Shown here piece by piece: positions 50,262-61,040 of a stretch of 64,000 bases of DNA (position 1 is the first letter of the stretch; the number at the start of each line of letters is the position of its first letter). Where the stretch lies: positions 59,081,395-59,145,394 of the forward strand of contig CM046307.1 of assembly GCA_025267735.1 (NCBI GenBank). The letters run 5' to 3'. The notes beneath the pieces are model-generated. The model ran no database searches. It worked only from the letters and a program-made list of their open reading frames with translations, and had not been told where the DNA came from. A program made the translations under genes and the position numbers. The stretch is from Mactra quadrangularis (lineage: Eukaryota > Mollusca > Bivalvia > Venerida > Mactridae).

Positions 50262-50572
50262 GTTGTTTTTTGTTGGGTTTAACGCCGTAGCAACTCATTG
50301 TATAGGTTATTTCAAGGCGGTCAGTCCACCTACTCACTGTTCCTGGAAAGGCTAAATCTCTGGATTTAACTGTTAACCAGCTACTATGCGCATACTTTCG
50401 CCAGTGACTGACTAGTGCCGTTTATGATTTAAAATCAGTGGTAGTAGGGAGAATGACCGTAGAAATTATTTCATGGCCAAGCTCCACGAAAGTATGCCCC
50501 GCCCGGGAATCGAACCTACGACCCCTCGATTAGTAGACTTGTGCGCTACCGACTGATCTAGCCGTGCGGGCT
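50262..50572 (-). mobile_element. tRNA-derived SINE, family 1, full-length copy
   Basis: The minus strand starts AGCCCGCACGGCTAGATCAG with an A box (TAGATCAGTCGG) and a perfect B box (GGTTCGATTCC, about 50,508-50,518). The body contains GGATTTAACTGTTAACCAG-like sequence and ends in CGGCGTTAAACCCAAC followed by a short A/C-rich tail. Its intact boxes and length suggest a fairly young copy. It may belong to one of the bivalve SINE superfamilies. Confidence 0.85.
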
Positions 50573-51005
50573 TACCTTTGGAGTCGATTGGTTTATTCAC
50601 AGGAGCTTGAGATTCTGTATCATAGCTTGAATAATTCCCTCCTTATAATAAAAACTAGTTTTTCAAAATTTTCAAACAACGTCACAGAATGTCAAGCTCC
50701 TGTGAATAACCTTTATGTGCATGGTATCACAATCAGTGATCAGCGGAATTCTCTGTGTTGTTATATAATTTATGTTCAGACCATCCTCGTTGTTTCCTCA
50801 AAATTCAGATGGAATCTTACATAATATCTAAGATCGGTATTAACAAGATGGCCTTTTTTGCCAAAAATTCAGAACAGATATAGGATTTTTCATGATTTCA
50901 GCTCAGAAAACATACTATCAACAGTGCAATAGCTATCGATAACATTGTAAATATGAAATGCCTGGTATATACAACATAGAACACACACTATAAGTTGTGT
51001 AAGAT

Positions 51006-51011
51006 TTTATT
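51006..51011 (-). terminator. Poly(A) signal of the EF-hand gene
   Basis: AATAAA on the minus strand, 24 bases past the stop codon. The 3' UTR is therefore very short. Confidence 0.6.
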
Positions 51012-51034
51012 GGTTTAATAATTTAATGTGCAGT

Positions 51035-51067
51035 TCAAGGCTGATGGTTTCCGTGTCCGGGGTGCAT
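51035..51067 (-). CDS. EF-hand gene exon 5, His-rich tail and stop
   Basis: Encodes MHPGHGNHQP then TGA, after a T-rich acceptor ending TTTCAG. Confidence 0.82.
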   Translation of the reverse strand: MHPGHGNHQP

Positions 51068-54000
51068 CTGAAAAAAAAAGAAAATAATTTTTGATATTCT
51101 ACGTCAAAAGTTAAGTATCAAATATTAAATAAACCATAGTGTGCTGCAATGTTTAGTTTGTGATACTTTATTTTAGCTCTATTGTGAAACAAGTTCTTAC
51201 AACTAAGATTTATCACTTTCGAGTCCGCTTCCTTGTCCCCAGTACTGAGCTAGTGGGATAAATTTTCTTGCCCAAGGAAACAACGGGATAGGTTTTGAAT
51301 GGGATTCGAACTGACGCAGTACTGCAATGCACATTGTTATTTTTTTCATTCAAGTCTTGTCTGCGACAAATTGACAAGTGGTAGTGAACAATTGAGCCAA
51401 ATCGTATTAAAATCCATTGACTAATAGGGAAGTTTCTGCACAAATATTATAAGTTTGTCTTAAGTATGCCTGACTTTGGAGCTATGATCTGGCACGAGAC
51501 AATTAGGTATCGAACTTTTGAGACAATTTTCTTATTGATTAATGAGAAAGTCGTGGGTAAGGCACGAAATCACGTCAAGTTCGACCTTAAATATATCTTT
51601 GACATTGGAGCAACTAGCACAGGTCTTATGTAAACGCCACATATTGTCAGGTGGCAATGGACATTTGTGTCAATTAGTATCAAAATTAATTGAGTAATAA
51701 GTAAGTGACAACCGAGACTCGAAAACGAGATGGACGGTTTGATTGCTATTTGGCCCCGGCGCAAAATATTTGAGGGAACATAAAAATTGCAAAAATACTA
51801 AAAAAAGTATTGTGTACTTACGTCTCTGATGAATTGAGAAAAGTCTGCGTATGTGGTGGTATTACTTGCTGTAATTAAAAAATCGACGTAAATTAATTAT
51901 ATTTTGTGGCGAGCATATGTAAGAAATGCATCAAGATACGTACATTAGAATGGGTATCAAATCGCAGGTTTTGAATGTTTTTTTACGATGAAAACGTGAC
52001 CAGTTGACTCACACCTATGATTTTAATATAAATTCAATACAGTGAATTTGTGTTATAATACTATTTATCCCAATATGTTTTAAAAAAATTCTTATGATAG
52101 AAAACAACTTTCTCTATATAACTATGTTGGATCATATATATTCAATATACATAACAAACACTGAATATAATGTGCTCTTATAAAAGGACACCCTTTTTAA
52201 GAAATGGGAACTTTGTCAAACTTAAATTAAGAAGTCAAAATGGTTTGAAATGTTATAGTGACTTTAAGGCATGCTATATTTTGATAACTTCATGGCTGTA
52301 ATACAGTTATTATGTCTTTTTAAATATGTTTTATATAGTGGCTTATACGTAACCAAAAAGTTTACGCAAAAGCAGCGTCTGATTTACAGAGTGATTGGAA
52401 GGTGGTGATAATTTGTCAATGTCCGAACGTTTAATAATTAATTATTACTAAACAGTGTGTTATGCATGCTTACTATAACAATTAACTGCTATATTGACAT
52501 TCATAACTTATTCGATGGTTTGAAAATTACACCGGACAGTCAGTTCAAACATTCCCACAATGAAATTCATGTACATACAGTGTAAACAAGTTACAAACAA
52601 CACAGTCAATCGACATTCACGCGTTCCCCCTTCCCCTAAAATTATACACTAATGTCGATCGACTGTGATCATAAATAGATATATCACACACCATCTACGA
52701 CAATATGACCGGCTGCGATATGCAAGAGCATGTCAGATTCAGTTAGAAAGTGGTCCCCACTAGCATCAAGGTTTGTAAAGAATGTGTTTGTGTCAGGATG
52801 ATTATCACCATAGGCAGCTATCCATCCTTCAGTAAACTCATGCTTGGATACTACACCATTACTATCTGAAAGATAACAATAAATTACATAAATAATAATC
52901 AGACAACATGTATATTGGCAATAATGGTGGATGTTTTGTTAGCTTTGAAAATTCCGAAACTGAGGTCTCAGAGTACAGGTTTACATTTTTCGGGAATTGC
53001 ATTTTACAATAAGCATAACCTTCCCCTCGCAAAGGAGAGTAAAATAGCCTTGTACTACGGCTTGTACTACACTAACTTATTACGAACGCGGCCGCCGGCT
53101 TGTACTACACAAAATTATAACGGTCGCGACCACCGGCTAGTTATACACTATTTTACAAGGCTCACGGCCACCGGCTGGCACAACACTAACTTGCTACGCG
53201 GCCGCCGGCTGGTATATAACTAACTTACCAAGGTCACGGCCGCCGGCTGGTACTACACTAACTTACTACGATCGAGGCCGCCGGCTGGTACTACACTAAC
53301 TTACCAAGGTCACGGCCGCCGGCTGGTACAACACTAACTAACTACGATCGCGGCCGCCGGCTGGTATTAAACTAACTTACGAAGGTCACGGCCGCCGGCT
53401 GGTACAACACTTACTTACTACGATCGCGGCCGCCGGCTGGTACTACACTAACTTACTACGATCGCAGCCGCCGGCTGGTACAACACTAACTTACTACGAT
53501 CGAGGCCGCCGGCTGGTATTAAACTAACTTACCAAGGTCACGGCCGCCGGCTGGTACTACACTAACTTACTACGATCGCAGCCGCCGGCTGGTACAACAC
53601 TAACTTACTACGATCGAGGCCGCCGGCTGGTATTAAACTAACTTACCAAGGTCACGGCCGCCGGCTGGTACTACACTAACTTACTACGATCGAGGCCGCC
53701 GGCTGGTATTACACTAACTTACTACGATCGAGGCCGCCGGCTGGTATTACACTAACTTACTACGATCGAGGCCGCCGGCTGGTATTACACTAACTTACTA
53801 CGATCGCAGCCGCCGGCTGGTACTACACTAACTTACTACGATCGAGGCCGCCGGCTGGTATTACACTAACTTACCAAGGTCACGGCCACCGGCTTGTATA
53901 ATAATATAAAAAGAGCATTAGAACAAGAAATTACCGGCATCAAATGTTAGGATCTGTACTGAAAGTTCTGTCATTGAGATTAAATTATCCTTATTTGTAT

Positions 54001-54759
54001 CGGTATTTTCAATTAGTTGGTTAATGATCTCTTCAAGTGCACTGAAATAGGCAGAATAATATTGAAGTTGATTGAACATCATATTATAAACTACATACGA
54101 TATATATGATTATTATATTTATAATATCTTTATATTTATTCATAGTTCTAAGAAATTCCCATACAATATTTGTCGACTTGTACATTCGACTCCTAGTTCG
54201 TTGCATTTAGTACATTTTCCCATCTGTTTAACCCATCTCCAGATTCAATTAAAAAGTTAATATTTCACTTTTCACAAGTTTGAGATTTTATTTTTTGTCG
54301 TGTATTTCACCGAAGAACATCACATTTTATTGTTCAGCATGAAATTAATATTTTTCCTTACACGACCAATCACGTTCAAAGTGTAACACCTAGATATAAT
54401 TTTAAAATAAAAGACAGCGACCATATTCCTGAACCAATACTTAATATATATTTATATGTATAACTATAATAATAATAATATTTATTTGGCATAGTGTGCA
54501 CATAGTAAAATATATACAAACACAAATATCACTGACATCATGTTGTAATTACTGTCTAACACACCAACACCAGGGATAACACAAAAAAGGGGCAAGCCCT
54601 TATTTCCATTGTGGTCCCTAAATGGATGAGTAGTGTGTTTGGTTCGGAACCGAGCCGGTAGCCTTTAGATATGAATATACGATTCTAAAATAAAATAATA
54701 AATTCTAGACATTACCAGAAGACCACACCAAACAAGAACAAGATTAGTAAAGTTTTCAT
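51035..54759 (-). CDS. Small secreted EF-hand calcium-binding protein (whole spliced gene)
   Basis: Five exons with fully consistent phases (2, 1, 1, 0) give 134 aa. Residues 1-15 (MKTLLILFLFGVVFC) form a clear signal peptide, so the protein enters the secretory route. EF loops: D29-E40 (DTNKDNLISMTE), D49-E60 (DADSNGVVSKHE) and D84-D95 (DASGDHFLTESD, Asp instead of Glu at position 12). Loops 2 and 3 are 35 residues apart, the normal EF-pair spacing; loops 1 and 2 are only 20 apart. A fourth EF-like helix (YADFSQFIRD) follows, and the tail MHPGHGNHQP is His/Gly-rich. Small secreted EF-hand proteins are common in molluscan mantle, shell and body fluids; the role here is inferred only as extracellular Ca2+ binding. 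Confidence 0.9.
51176..51335 (-). mobile_element. tRNA-derived SINE, family 3
   Basis: Aligns with 555-745 (GTGAAACAAGTTCTTACAAC and GGGATTCGAACTGACGC). It lies in intron 4 of the EF-hand gene. Confidence 0.7.
51822..51868 (-). CDS. EF-hand gene exon 4
   Basis: Forty-seven bases, phase 1 to 0, encoding (A)SNTTTYADFSQFIRD. The F-x-x-F-I spacing fits an EF-hand F helix. Acceptor AATTACAG, donor GAC|GTAAGT. Confidence 0.82.
52692..52865 (-). CDS. EF-hand gene exon 3, canonical EF pair
   Basis: 174 bases, phase 1 to 1. Encodes the rest of loop 2 (SNGVVSKHEF), helix TEGWIAAYG, loop 3 (DASGDHFLTESD) and MLLHIAAGHIVVD. Acceptor ATCTTTCAG; the donor is ATG|GTGTGT, which if not used gives an immediate stop. 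Confidence 0.9.
53050..53900. repeat. GC-rich 38-bp minisatellite in the EF-hand gene intron 2
   Basis: About 22 head-to-tail units beginning GGCCGCCGGCTGGTA and ending in one of two variants, TACTACGATCGA/C or TACCAAGGTCAC. Starts at 53,238 and 53,276 give an exact 38-base period. The block is much more GC-rich than its surroundings and lies between exons 3 and 2. Confidence 0.95.
53935..54041 (-). CDS. EF-hand gene exon 2, first EF loop
   Basis: 107 bases, phase 2 to 1, encoding ALEEIINQLIENTDTNKDN, then LISMTELSVQILTFDA. Acceptor CTATTTCAG, donor CCG|GTAATT. Confidence 0.9.
54466..54620 (-). mobile_element. LINE 3' end in EF-hand gene intron 1
   Basis: Inverted copy of the 3,640-3,793 sequence: AATAATAATATTTATTTGGC at one end and TTATTTCCATTGTGGTCCCT at the other. 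Both copies are truncated to about 155 bases, as expected from 5'-truncated LINE insertions. Confidence 0.8.
54716..54759 (-). CDS. EF-hand gene exon 1, signal peptide
   Basis: Forty-four bases from the ATG, ending phase 2 at CTG|GTAATG. Encodes MKTLLILFLFGVVF; the split codon becomes Cys on joining exon 2. Confidence 0.88.
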
Positions 54760-54805
54760 AGTTGCTTCTTTGCTAGCTTCTCAATCTTTAAAAAACAGGA
54801 GCTGA

Positions 54806-54816
54806 CTTTTTATATA
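54806..54816 (-). promoter_or_regulatory. TATA box of the EF-hand gene
   Basis: TATATAAAAAG on the minus strand, 47-57 bases upstream of the ATG. This predicts a start of transcription near 54,780 and a 5' UTR of about 20 bases, typical of a highly or tissue-specifically expressed gene. Confidence 0.6.
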
Positions 54817-54990
54817 GACCTCAGTCTGATTACAGATAAGAGACTAACTAATTAAAGCCCCATTATCATAAGTAACACTGTTTTTGGACAGAAAACTTCA
54901 TGTTTGTAAAACAGTTTTTAAGTCTATTGTTGATGAATATATCCTCATTTAGAGGATTTAACATATTGAAATTCTGGGGCCAGTAGGTCA

Positions 54991-55177
54991 TTATAAAGTG
55001 CTCGACATTTGAGCTTGCCCCATATTTCGTTCAGAAGTCACTGAATATAAAGCCCGTCTAGTATCAATCTGATTTAAACCCGATCTATAATGTTCCGCTC
55101 GCCTACTCGCTAATTTAGATCTAGCCTTTTTCAAACGAGGGTCACGTTCAGGTGACCTTTTCTCATCATAATATTAA
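54991..55177 (-). pseudogene. Unrecognised coding-like remnant
   Basis: The minus strand reads KRSPERDPRLKKARSKLAS, then RRAEHYRSGLNQIDTRRAL and YSVTSERNMGQAQM before a TAA. The basic, helical composition is unlike random AT-rich translation. It lies just upstream of the EF-hand promoter and could be a retroelement remnant. Confidence 0.3.
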
Positions 55178-55427
55178 TGACGAAATTGTTATGATACGTA
55201 CCTTGTTTACATCGTTTACGTCACGCAATTTGAAATGAGCCGTCCAATTGCAGACTGTGAATAATATCGCTGTTAAATAGCTTGCAAACCTTGGTCTAAA
55301 ATAGAAATTACGAAATCAAAATGTTATTAATAGTGTTTCGTCTAGATGAAAGCTACGCATTGATTAGTCGACATAAAGGTCATCTCGACGTGACCCTCCA
55401 TTGAGATAGTAGAGATCCTGTACGACA

Positions 55428-55800
55428 ATGCTCTACAGGATATGTGTTTACGGGAGATTGATCTGGTATTCGCCGCGAAAATATGATTCAATAATTGCAC
55501 CCGTACTAGACCGACCTACTTTAAATTCTAACCCACCTACTAGTAACAGTATTAATCGTGAACCAAGTAAATCTCTCTGTTTTAAAAAGCGAGACCTTAT
55601 GTTGATGTGTTTAAATGTTTGTCACCTTCTTTCAAAACTAGATGAATTAAAACTAATTCTATTTGACGAAAAAAAAATATGTTTTATGCTGCTGTGAAAC
55701 CTTTCTAAACAATAATGTATCCGATTTCGAAATAAATATTACGGGTTATAGTTTAATGAGGAAAGATCGTTCGCCCAGAAAAGGCGGGGGTATTCAGACT
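55428..55800 (+). pseudogene. Non-LTR retrotransposon fragment, endonuclease region
   Basis: Reads MLMCLNVCHLLSKLDELKL, the N-terminal signature of the AP-like endonuclease of LINE ORF2 proteins. After a one-base frame change at the A-run near 55,670 it continues CETFLNNNVSDFEINITGYS and LMRKDRSPRKGGGI. The remainder is missing; the tandem array begins immediately. A dead, truncated copy. Confidence 0.85.
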
Positions 55801-57690
55801 ATAATACACTTCTGACACATTCTGAATGCATATACATGGTTTTGCGAATAGACTTCTGAAAAGACATTAAAAATTGAGCTCTATTTGCTGATCCACTACT
55901 CTTTGAATAGACTTTTGGCACATTTTAAATGCACATATATATGATTTTACGAATAGACTTCTGAATAGACTTTAGATGGACAGTTGTCTATTCGAAACTC
56001 TATAATAGACTTCTGACTCAATCTGAATGCATATACATGATTTTGCGAATAGATTTCTGAATACACATTTGAATGGACATCTGTCTATGCGAAACTTTAT
56101 AATAGACTTTCGACACATTCTAAATGTATATGCATGTATATGATTTTGCGAATAAACTTCTGAATAGACTTTTGAATGGACAGCTATCTATTCGAAACTC
56201 TATAATAGACTTCTTACACATTCAAAATGCATTTACATGATTTTGCGAATAGACTTCTGAATAGACATTTGAATGGACTGCTGTCTATTCACAACTCTAT
56301 AATAGACTTGTGACACATTCTATATGCATAAAAAAGATTTTGCGAAGTCAATTCGCTACTCTTTGAACAGACTTTTGGCATATCTTAAGTGCATTTATAT
56401 GATTCTGCAAATAGACTTCTGAAAAGACATTTGTAAGAATTGCTGTCTATTCGCTATCCTTTGAATAGACTTCTGACACATTCTAACTGCATATACATGT
56501 ATATGATTTTGCGAATAGACTTTTGAATAGACTTTTGAATGGACAGCTGTCAATTCTAAACTCTATAATAGACTTCTGACTCAATTTGAATGCATATACA
56601 TGATTTTGCGAATAGACTTCTGAATAGACATTTGAATGGACGGTTGTTTATTCGCAACTCTATAATAGACTTGTGACACATTCTATGCATATAAAAGATT
56701 TTGCGAATAGACTTCTGAATAGACATTTGAATGGACAACAATCTATTCGCAACTTTGTAATAGACTTCTGACACATTCTGAATGCATATACATGATTTTG
56801 CGAATAGACTTCTGAATAGACATTTGAATGGACAGCTGTCTATTCGCAACTCTTTGAATAGACTTTTGACACTTTTTAAATGCATATATATGATTTTGCG
56901 AATAGACTTCTGAAAAGACATTTGCAAGAATTGCTGTCTAATGTCTATCCGCTACTCTTTGAATAGATTCTGGCACATTCTAAATGCATATGAATGATTT
57001 CATGCGAATAGACTTCGGAATAGACTTTTGAATTGACATTTGTCTCTTTACGTATTCCACGAAAAGATTTTTAAATCTGTTTGATTGCATTACTGACTTT
57101 GTTTCGACTTCTGAATAGACTTCCGAATATAGACTGTCTATTCACGACTCACGAATTAACCTCAGGAACAATCTGAATGCATAGCTATATTTTTGCGAAA
57201 AGACTTTTGAATAGAGTTCCGAATATACTTTTGAATGGACATTTGTGGCTTCGCAGTCCGGGAATAGACATCTTGCACATTCAGATTGCATAACTATGTT
57301 TTTGCGAATAAACTTTCGAATGGACATTTGTCTCTTTACGTATTCCACGAAAAGACTTTTAAATCTGTTTGATTGCATTACCGACCTTTTATTCGAATAG
57401 ACTTCTGAATAGACTTCCGAATATACAGCTGTCTGTTCACACCCCACGAATGAACCTCAGGAACAATCTGAATGCATAGCTATATATTCGCGAAAAGACT
57501 TTTGAAAAGAGATCCGAATAGACAGCTGTCGTTTCGGCATTTTGTGAATAGATTTTGGTACAGATATTTGAACTTACCTATGTATACAGTAAATGCGAAT
57601 AGACTTCTGAATGAATAGATTTCTCAATACATAGCTGTTTATAGTGCGAATAAAATTTTGAATAGAGAATAGACAATAGATAGCTAACTT
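55801..57690. repeat. Tandem array of roughly 97-104-bp units
   Basis: The string TTTTGCGAATAGACTTCTGA recurs about every 97-104 bases (for example 55,841, 55,945, 56,042, 56,145, 56,242). Each unit contains an inner palindrome built round CAGCTG (GAATGGACAGCTGTCTATTC). Past about 57,000 the units diverge into a longer period of about 290 bases with a CTCTTTACGTATTCCACG block at about 57,040 and 57,330. Long minus-strand open frames here are by-products of the repeat. Confidence 0.9.
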
Positions 57691-57699
57691 CACACACCT

Positions 57700-58008
57700 A
57701 GAAAAGGTCGAATATCACCTCAGAAGGCCAGAACAAGTAATAATGGTGAGACTTAAGACTGGACACAACCAGTTAAATGCACATATGCATACAAAGCTGA
57801 AGCTGGCACCAACAGCTACATGCTCATGCGGTGAGGATGACCAAACCAACGGAGTACATCCTTAAAACCTGTGAAAGACACCACCAGGAGAGAATAGCAA
57901 CATGGCCGACTGAGACAACTCTACAGGAGAAACTGTATGGTACTGTAGTTGAACTCAGACGGTCCATACATTTCATCCCTAAGACTAGTCTGACTGTGTA
58001 GCCGTGAA
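57700..58008 (+). pseudogene. Non-LTR retrotransposon fragment, C-terminal region
   Basis: Reads VRLKTGHNQLNAHMHTKLKL, then APTATCSCGEDDQT and, after a frame change near 57,845, EYILKTCERHHQERIATWP and LYGTVVELRRSIHF, stop TAG. The (T)GHN.LN.H...L...CxCG...T..H/Y.L..C pattern is typical of the C-terminal end of LINE ORF2 proteins. Confidence 0.75.
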
Positions 58009-58095
58009 CAAAAAGAAGAAGAAACATCAAAAGTTGTTGTTGTGCAGAGGATTTGTTCTGTAAAGGACAGCTCTGAAGAGGTCATACTGTACATG

Positions 58096-58179
58096 TATAG
58101 CTCGTTTAGGATAACTTGAGACATTAATTTTACATAAATATAGTTTAAATTTGTCTAAAGTTATCCTAAACGAGCTATA
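58096..58179. repeat. 84-bp near-perfect hairpin
   Basis: TATAGCTCGTTTAGGATAAC and its inverse pair over about 27 bases with one or two mismatches; further pairing of AGACA and UGUCU extends the stem. It may be a tiny MITE or a microRNA-like precursor. Confidence 0.8.
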
Positions 58180-59253
58180 CTACTAATTTTTAGTGTTGAC
58201 TTTTACACAGACTGCCTAAAGTGTGTAAAAACCGCGTGAAAAGCAAAACGTCGCGCAGAAAAAATAATAAATTGGCATTGCATTTTTAAGTCTTTATACA
58301 GACATACTATTTTTATTATGAATAGTTCACACTAATCGCTATAATTTAGCGCTTTCTCTGCTATTTAATAAAACTGTTTATGAATTTAACAGTTTGGATG
58401 CATTATAAATTAACGATACATTTTAATACAATGTTCCATATATCTTTAAAATATTTATTAAATGGTTGATTAGTTAATTTCATAAATAAATCATATTAGA
58501 GAGCGCGCAAGGTTGGGACTTTACGCTACATTACGCCTAACATACTTTAAGTTTACTTAGTATAGTCTCGTGAAAGATATTATTGTTTTTCAAGTTCTTG
58601 TAGCAGTCATCAATTTGAAAAAAATCATATCGTGCATAAAATAACTACTTCCTATGTACGATAATGCCTTCATTGGTCTTCGAGTTTTTTACTTTAAATT
58701 CTCTGCACAATTTATCTTTGAAAAAATGACAGTTTACCATTCGATCTAGATTCTGTGATTAGGAGCTAACAACAAGTATTTGTGAGTTTAATTAAGACAT
58801 TTTGTGGAAAGAAATGTAGTAGTTGTGTTATGTACTATATGATGTTATTTGTTTAGGAAGAGAATTGGGTGAAAAACATGAGCTTGTTTGCCTTATTAGT
58901 TGTTGTTGTATATCACGTGACTCTAGTCCCTGGTATTAGTAAACAATATTGAACTTGCCCTTGATTAACTTTCGTATCGGTTTTAGGATAAACTCACATA
59001 ACGAACAAATCTTAGCATGTATTCAAAATGGTTTAAATAATAAACTTATATTATGTGGTTTACGAATTTTGCTGAGCCTAGCATGTTTCTTGATAAATGT
59101 AATGTATTGATTGTATTTTAGTGTATTTTTTTCCTTTTTAGTTTGTTTGTTTTGGTGAAAGTTGAAAATCAACAAAATTGCAATGATACTGTGTTCTGGA
59201 GCACTCGATCAAAACACATCCATAAAGTTAAAAATATGTTCCACAATGAAAAC

Positions 59254-60054
59254 AGAGGTGCGTTCAACAATGCGAGCGCTCGGGGCGACATCGAGCGCCC
59301 GCGTTCTGAACGCGGGCGCTCGCGCGTGCGCTCGCGATACAGCTCGAGAGGTGTTTCGCTTATAAATTGTTATATAAATTCCGGTAAATACCGTTTCGTT
59401 TTGGTACCGGTACTCAAATCGGTACATTGAAAAAAAATATAGCAGATTTAAAATAACCAAATACGAAATATCCAGTTTTATTTTTGTTTATCATTTTACT
59501 TATAGCTGCATGAGTCTTCAAAAATACGAAACAAAATCCATTATAGAAACTGATTACAATAAACAGGCTTAAGCTAGGGTGTCAGATGCCGAATATTATA
59601 CATGTGCCGTATAAATGAAATTTGTTTTCATTTTATCACGACCATATCTAAATATAAAAAAATGTATCAAAGAATTTTTCTGAAAAGTGGACGCAAACTT
59701 GTGTGTTACTTGTTCCACATATACTTCCCACGCAATGCATGTGATACACTAAATGTACCCTTTATTTGGTACAATAAATTGATTCACTATGATTTATGTA
59801 TGGTAAAAAATATGAAAGATCTTGTGTATCAGCAGAAATAATTTTGATTCACCCACCCGTTTTTTAATAATGTGTTGTTTGACTTCGTCTTGGATTTTTA
59901 TAGCGAGCGCTCGCCATTCTGTACACAAACGGTCTGACTGACCGATATCTTCACCTTCTTCTATTTATAGAATGAGCGCTCGCAGTCGTTCAATAACATA
60001 ACAATTCGCGAGGCGGGCGCTCGAGCGAGCGCCCGCATTGTTGAACACACCTCT
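59254..60054. mobile_element. 801-bp TIR element with CpG-rich ends
   Basis: AGAGGTGCGTTCAACAATGC and the inverse GAGGTGTGTTCAACAATGCG form terminal inverted repeats of about 30 bases, continuing into GCGAGCGCTCG strings. No target duplication is evident. Class unknown. Confidence 0.7.
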
Positions 60055-60261
60055 TATCTGGATCATAGGTTATACAAGTATTAGCATTTCCAAAAATGCT
60101 TGAAATCAACGCGACAGGGAACTCCATACTTAAAACTGAATGAAGTTTCAATAGATTTTAAAACATAAATAAGGAGGCATCTTCAGAAACGGAATGAGGA
60201 ATATTTGTCAGTAATTTCATCTTGATAAAGACTGAGGACATGCAATTGTCTAGTATGTTCT

Positions 60262-60412
60262 TATTCGAAACAACTTCGGCAATCTTCTACGAACAAAGCT
60301 TTGTCTCATTCGGAACACCTCGTCCTTTCGTGAATGAATAATTCGTAGCGAATGGCCAAGGAGTTCCGAATAAGGTTTATCTGTGTAGAAGATTGCGATG
60401 TAGTTCCGAATA
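60262..60412. mobile_element. 151-bp TIR element
   Basis: TATTCGAAACAACTTCGGCA plus ATCTTCTAC faces the inverse of GTAGAAGATTGCGATGTAG plus TTCCGAATA, about 29 bases. Inner ATTCGGAACACCTCG/AAGGAGTTCCGAATA repeats add a second inverted pair. Confidence 0.7.
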
Positions 60413-60837
60413 GTAGGTCCTATTAGTTGGAATCCTCGGATTTTATCTTTGGATTTCTATGAAATATCTATCTTGTTAATTTAGATGTAAAACAATGTAA
60501 TGCAATTTGATAGTCTTCACCCAAACAATAATTTAATTAATTTTCAATCAAATCGAATTAAGTAAAGCATAGAAAAGGGTAAAATCCGAGTAATCTATCT
60601 AATTGGACCTTCATATTTATAGAGTATGCTAGGGGAAATAACTGACAAGTAGAATGTCCCTAACTATATAAGTGAGAAACATCCAATAATATTTCTTTCT
60701 TACTGTGAATTAGTTAATCGATTTCTGACCTACAAATTTATGTACTCTGGGTTTTATCAGGAGACCATTGTCAAGTTTTATAAACTAGTGGTTCCAGATC
60801 CATTTGATTTTAAACACAGGGAGTCACATTGTCCTGT

Positions 60838-61040
60838 AGCCTGTTCAATTACCCCGAACGTTTCGTAACGTTCCGTACCGTTAGGGTCGGAACAAATCAA
60901 TCCAAAGACAACTCAATCTCCTACTAACGAATTAAGTTGCCCTAACTTGAGGTGAGTTATCCAAGGGTTGAGTTGTCTTCGGGTCGAGTTGTCTCGTATC
61001 AGTAACGTTTGCCAATAGTCGTTTCTGAACACGCTGCTGG
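60838..61040 (+). repeat. Interspersed repeat with GGTTGAGTTGTC units, second copy
   Basis: Aligns with the 36-kb copy, including TTAGGGTC, CAACTCAA and three (G)GTTGAGTT(G/A)TC motifs. Confidence 0.65.

Noticed and set aside
50490..50572. A functional tRNA gene
   Set aside because: A and B boxes are good, but the sequence continues into a repeated body shared with other loci, so it is a SINE head.
52915..53223. A 102-codon open frame over the minisatellite
   Set aside because: It is open only because of repeat composition and runs opposite to the spliced gene that contains it.
53050..53900. CRISPR-like array
   Set aside because: The repeat units abut with no unique spacers, and the locus is an intron of a eukaryotic gene.
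56556..57447. Repetitive protein encoded on the minus strand of the tandem array
   Set aside because: Units are about 97-104 bases and vary in length, so the frame is not maintained from unit to unit; no start or splice support.
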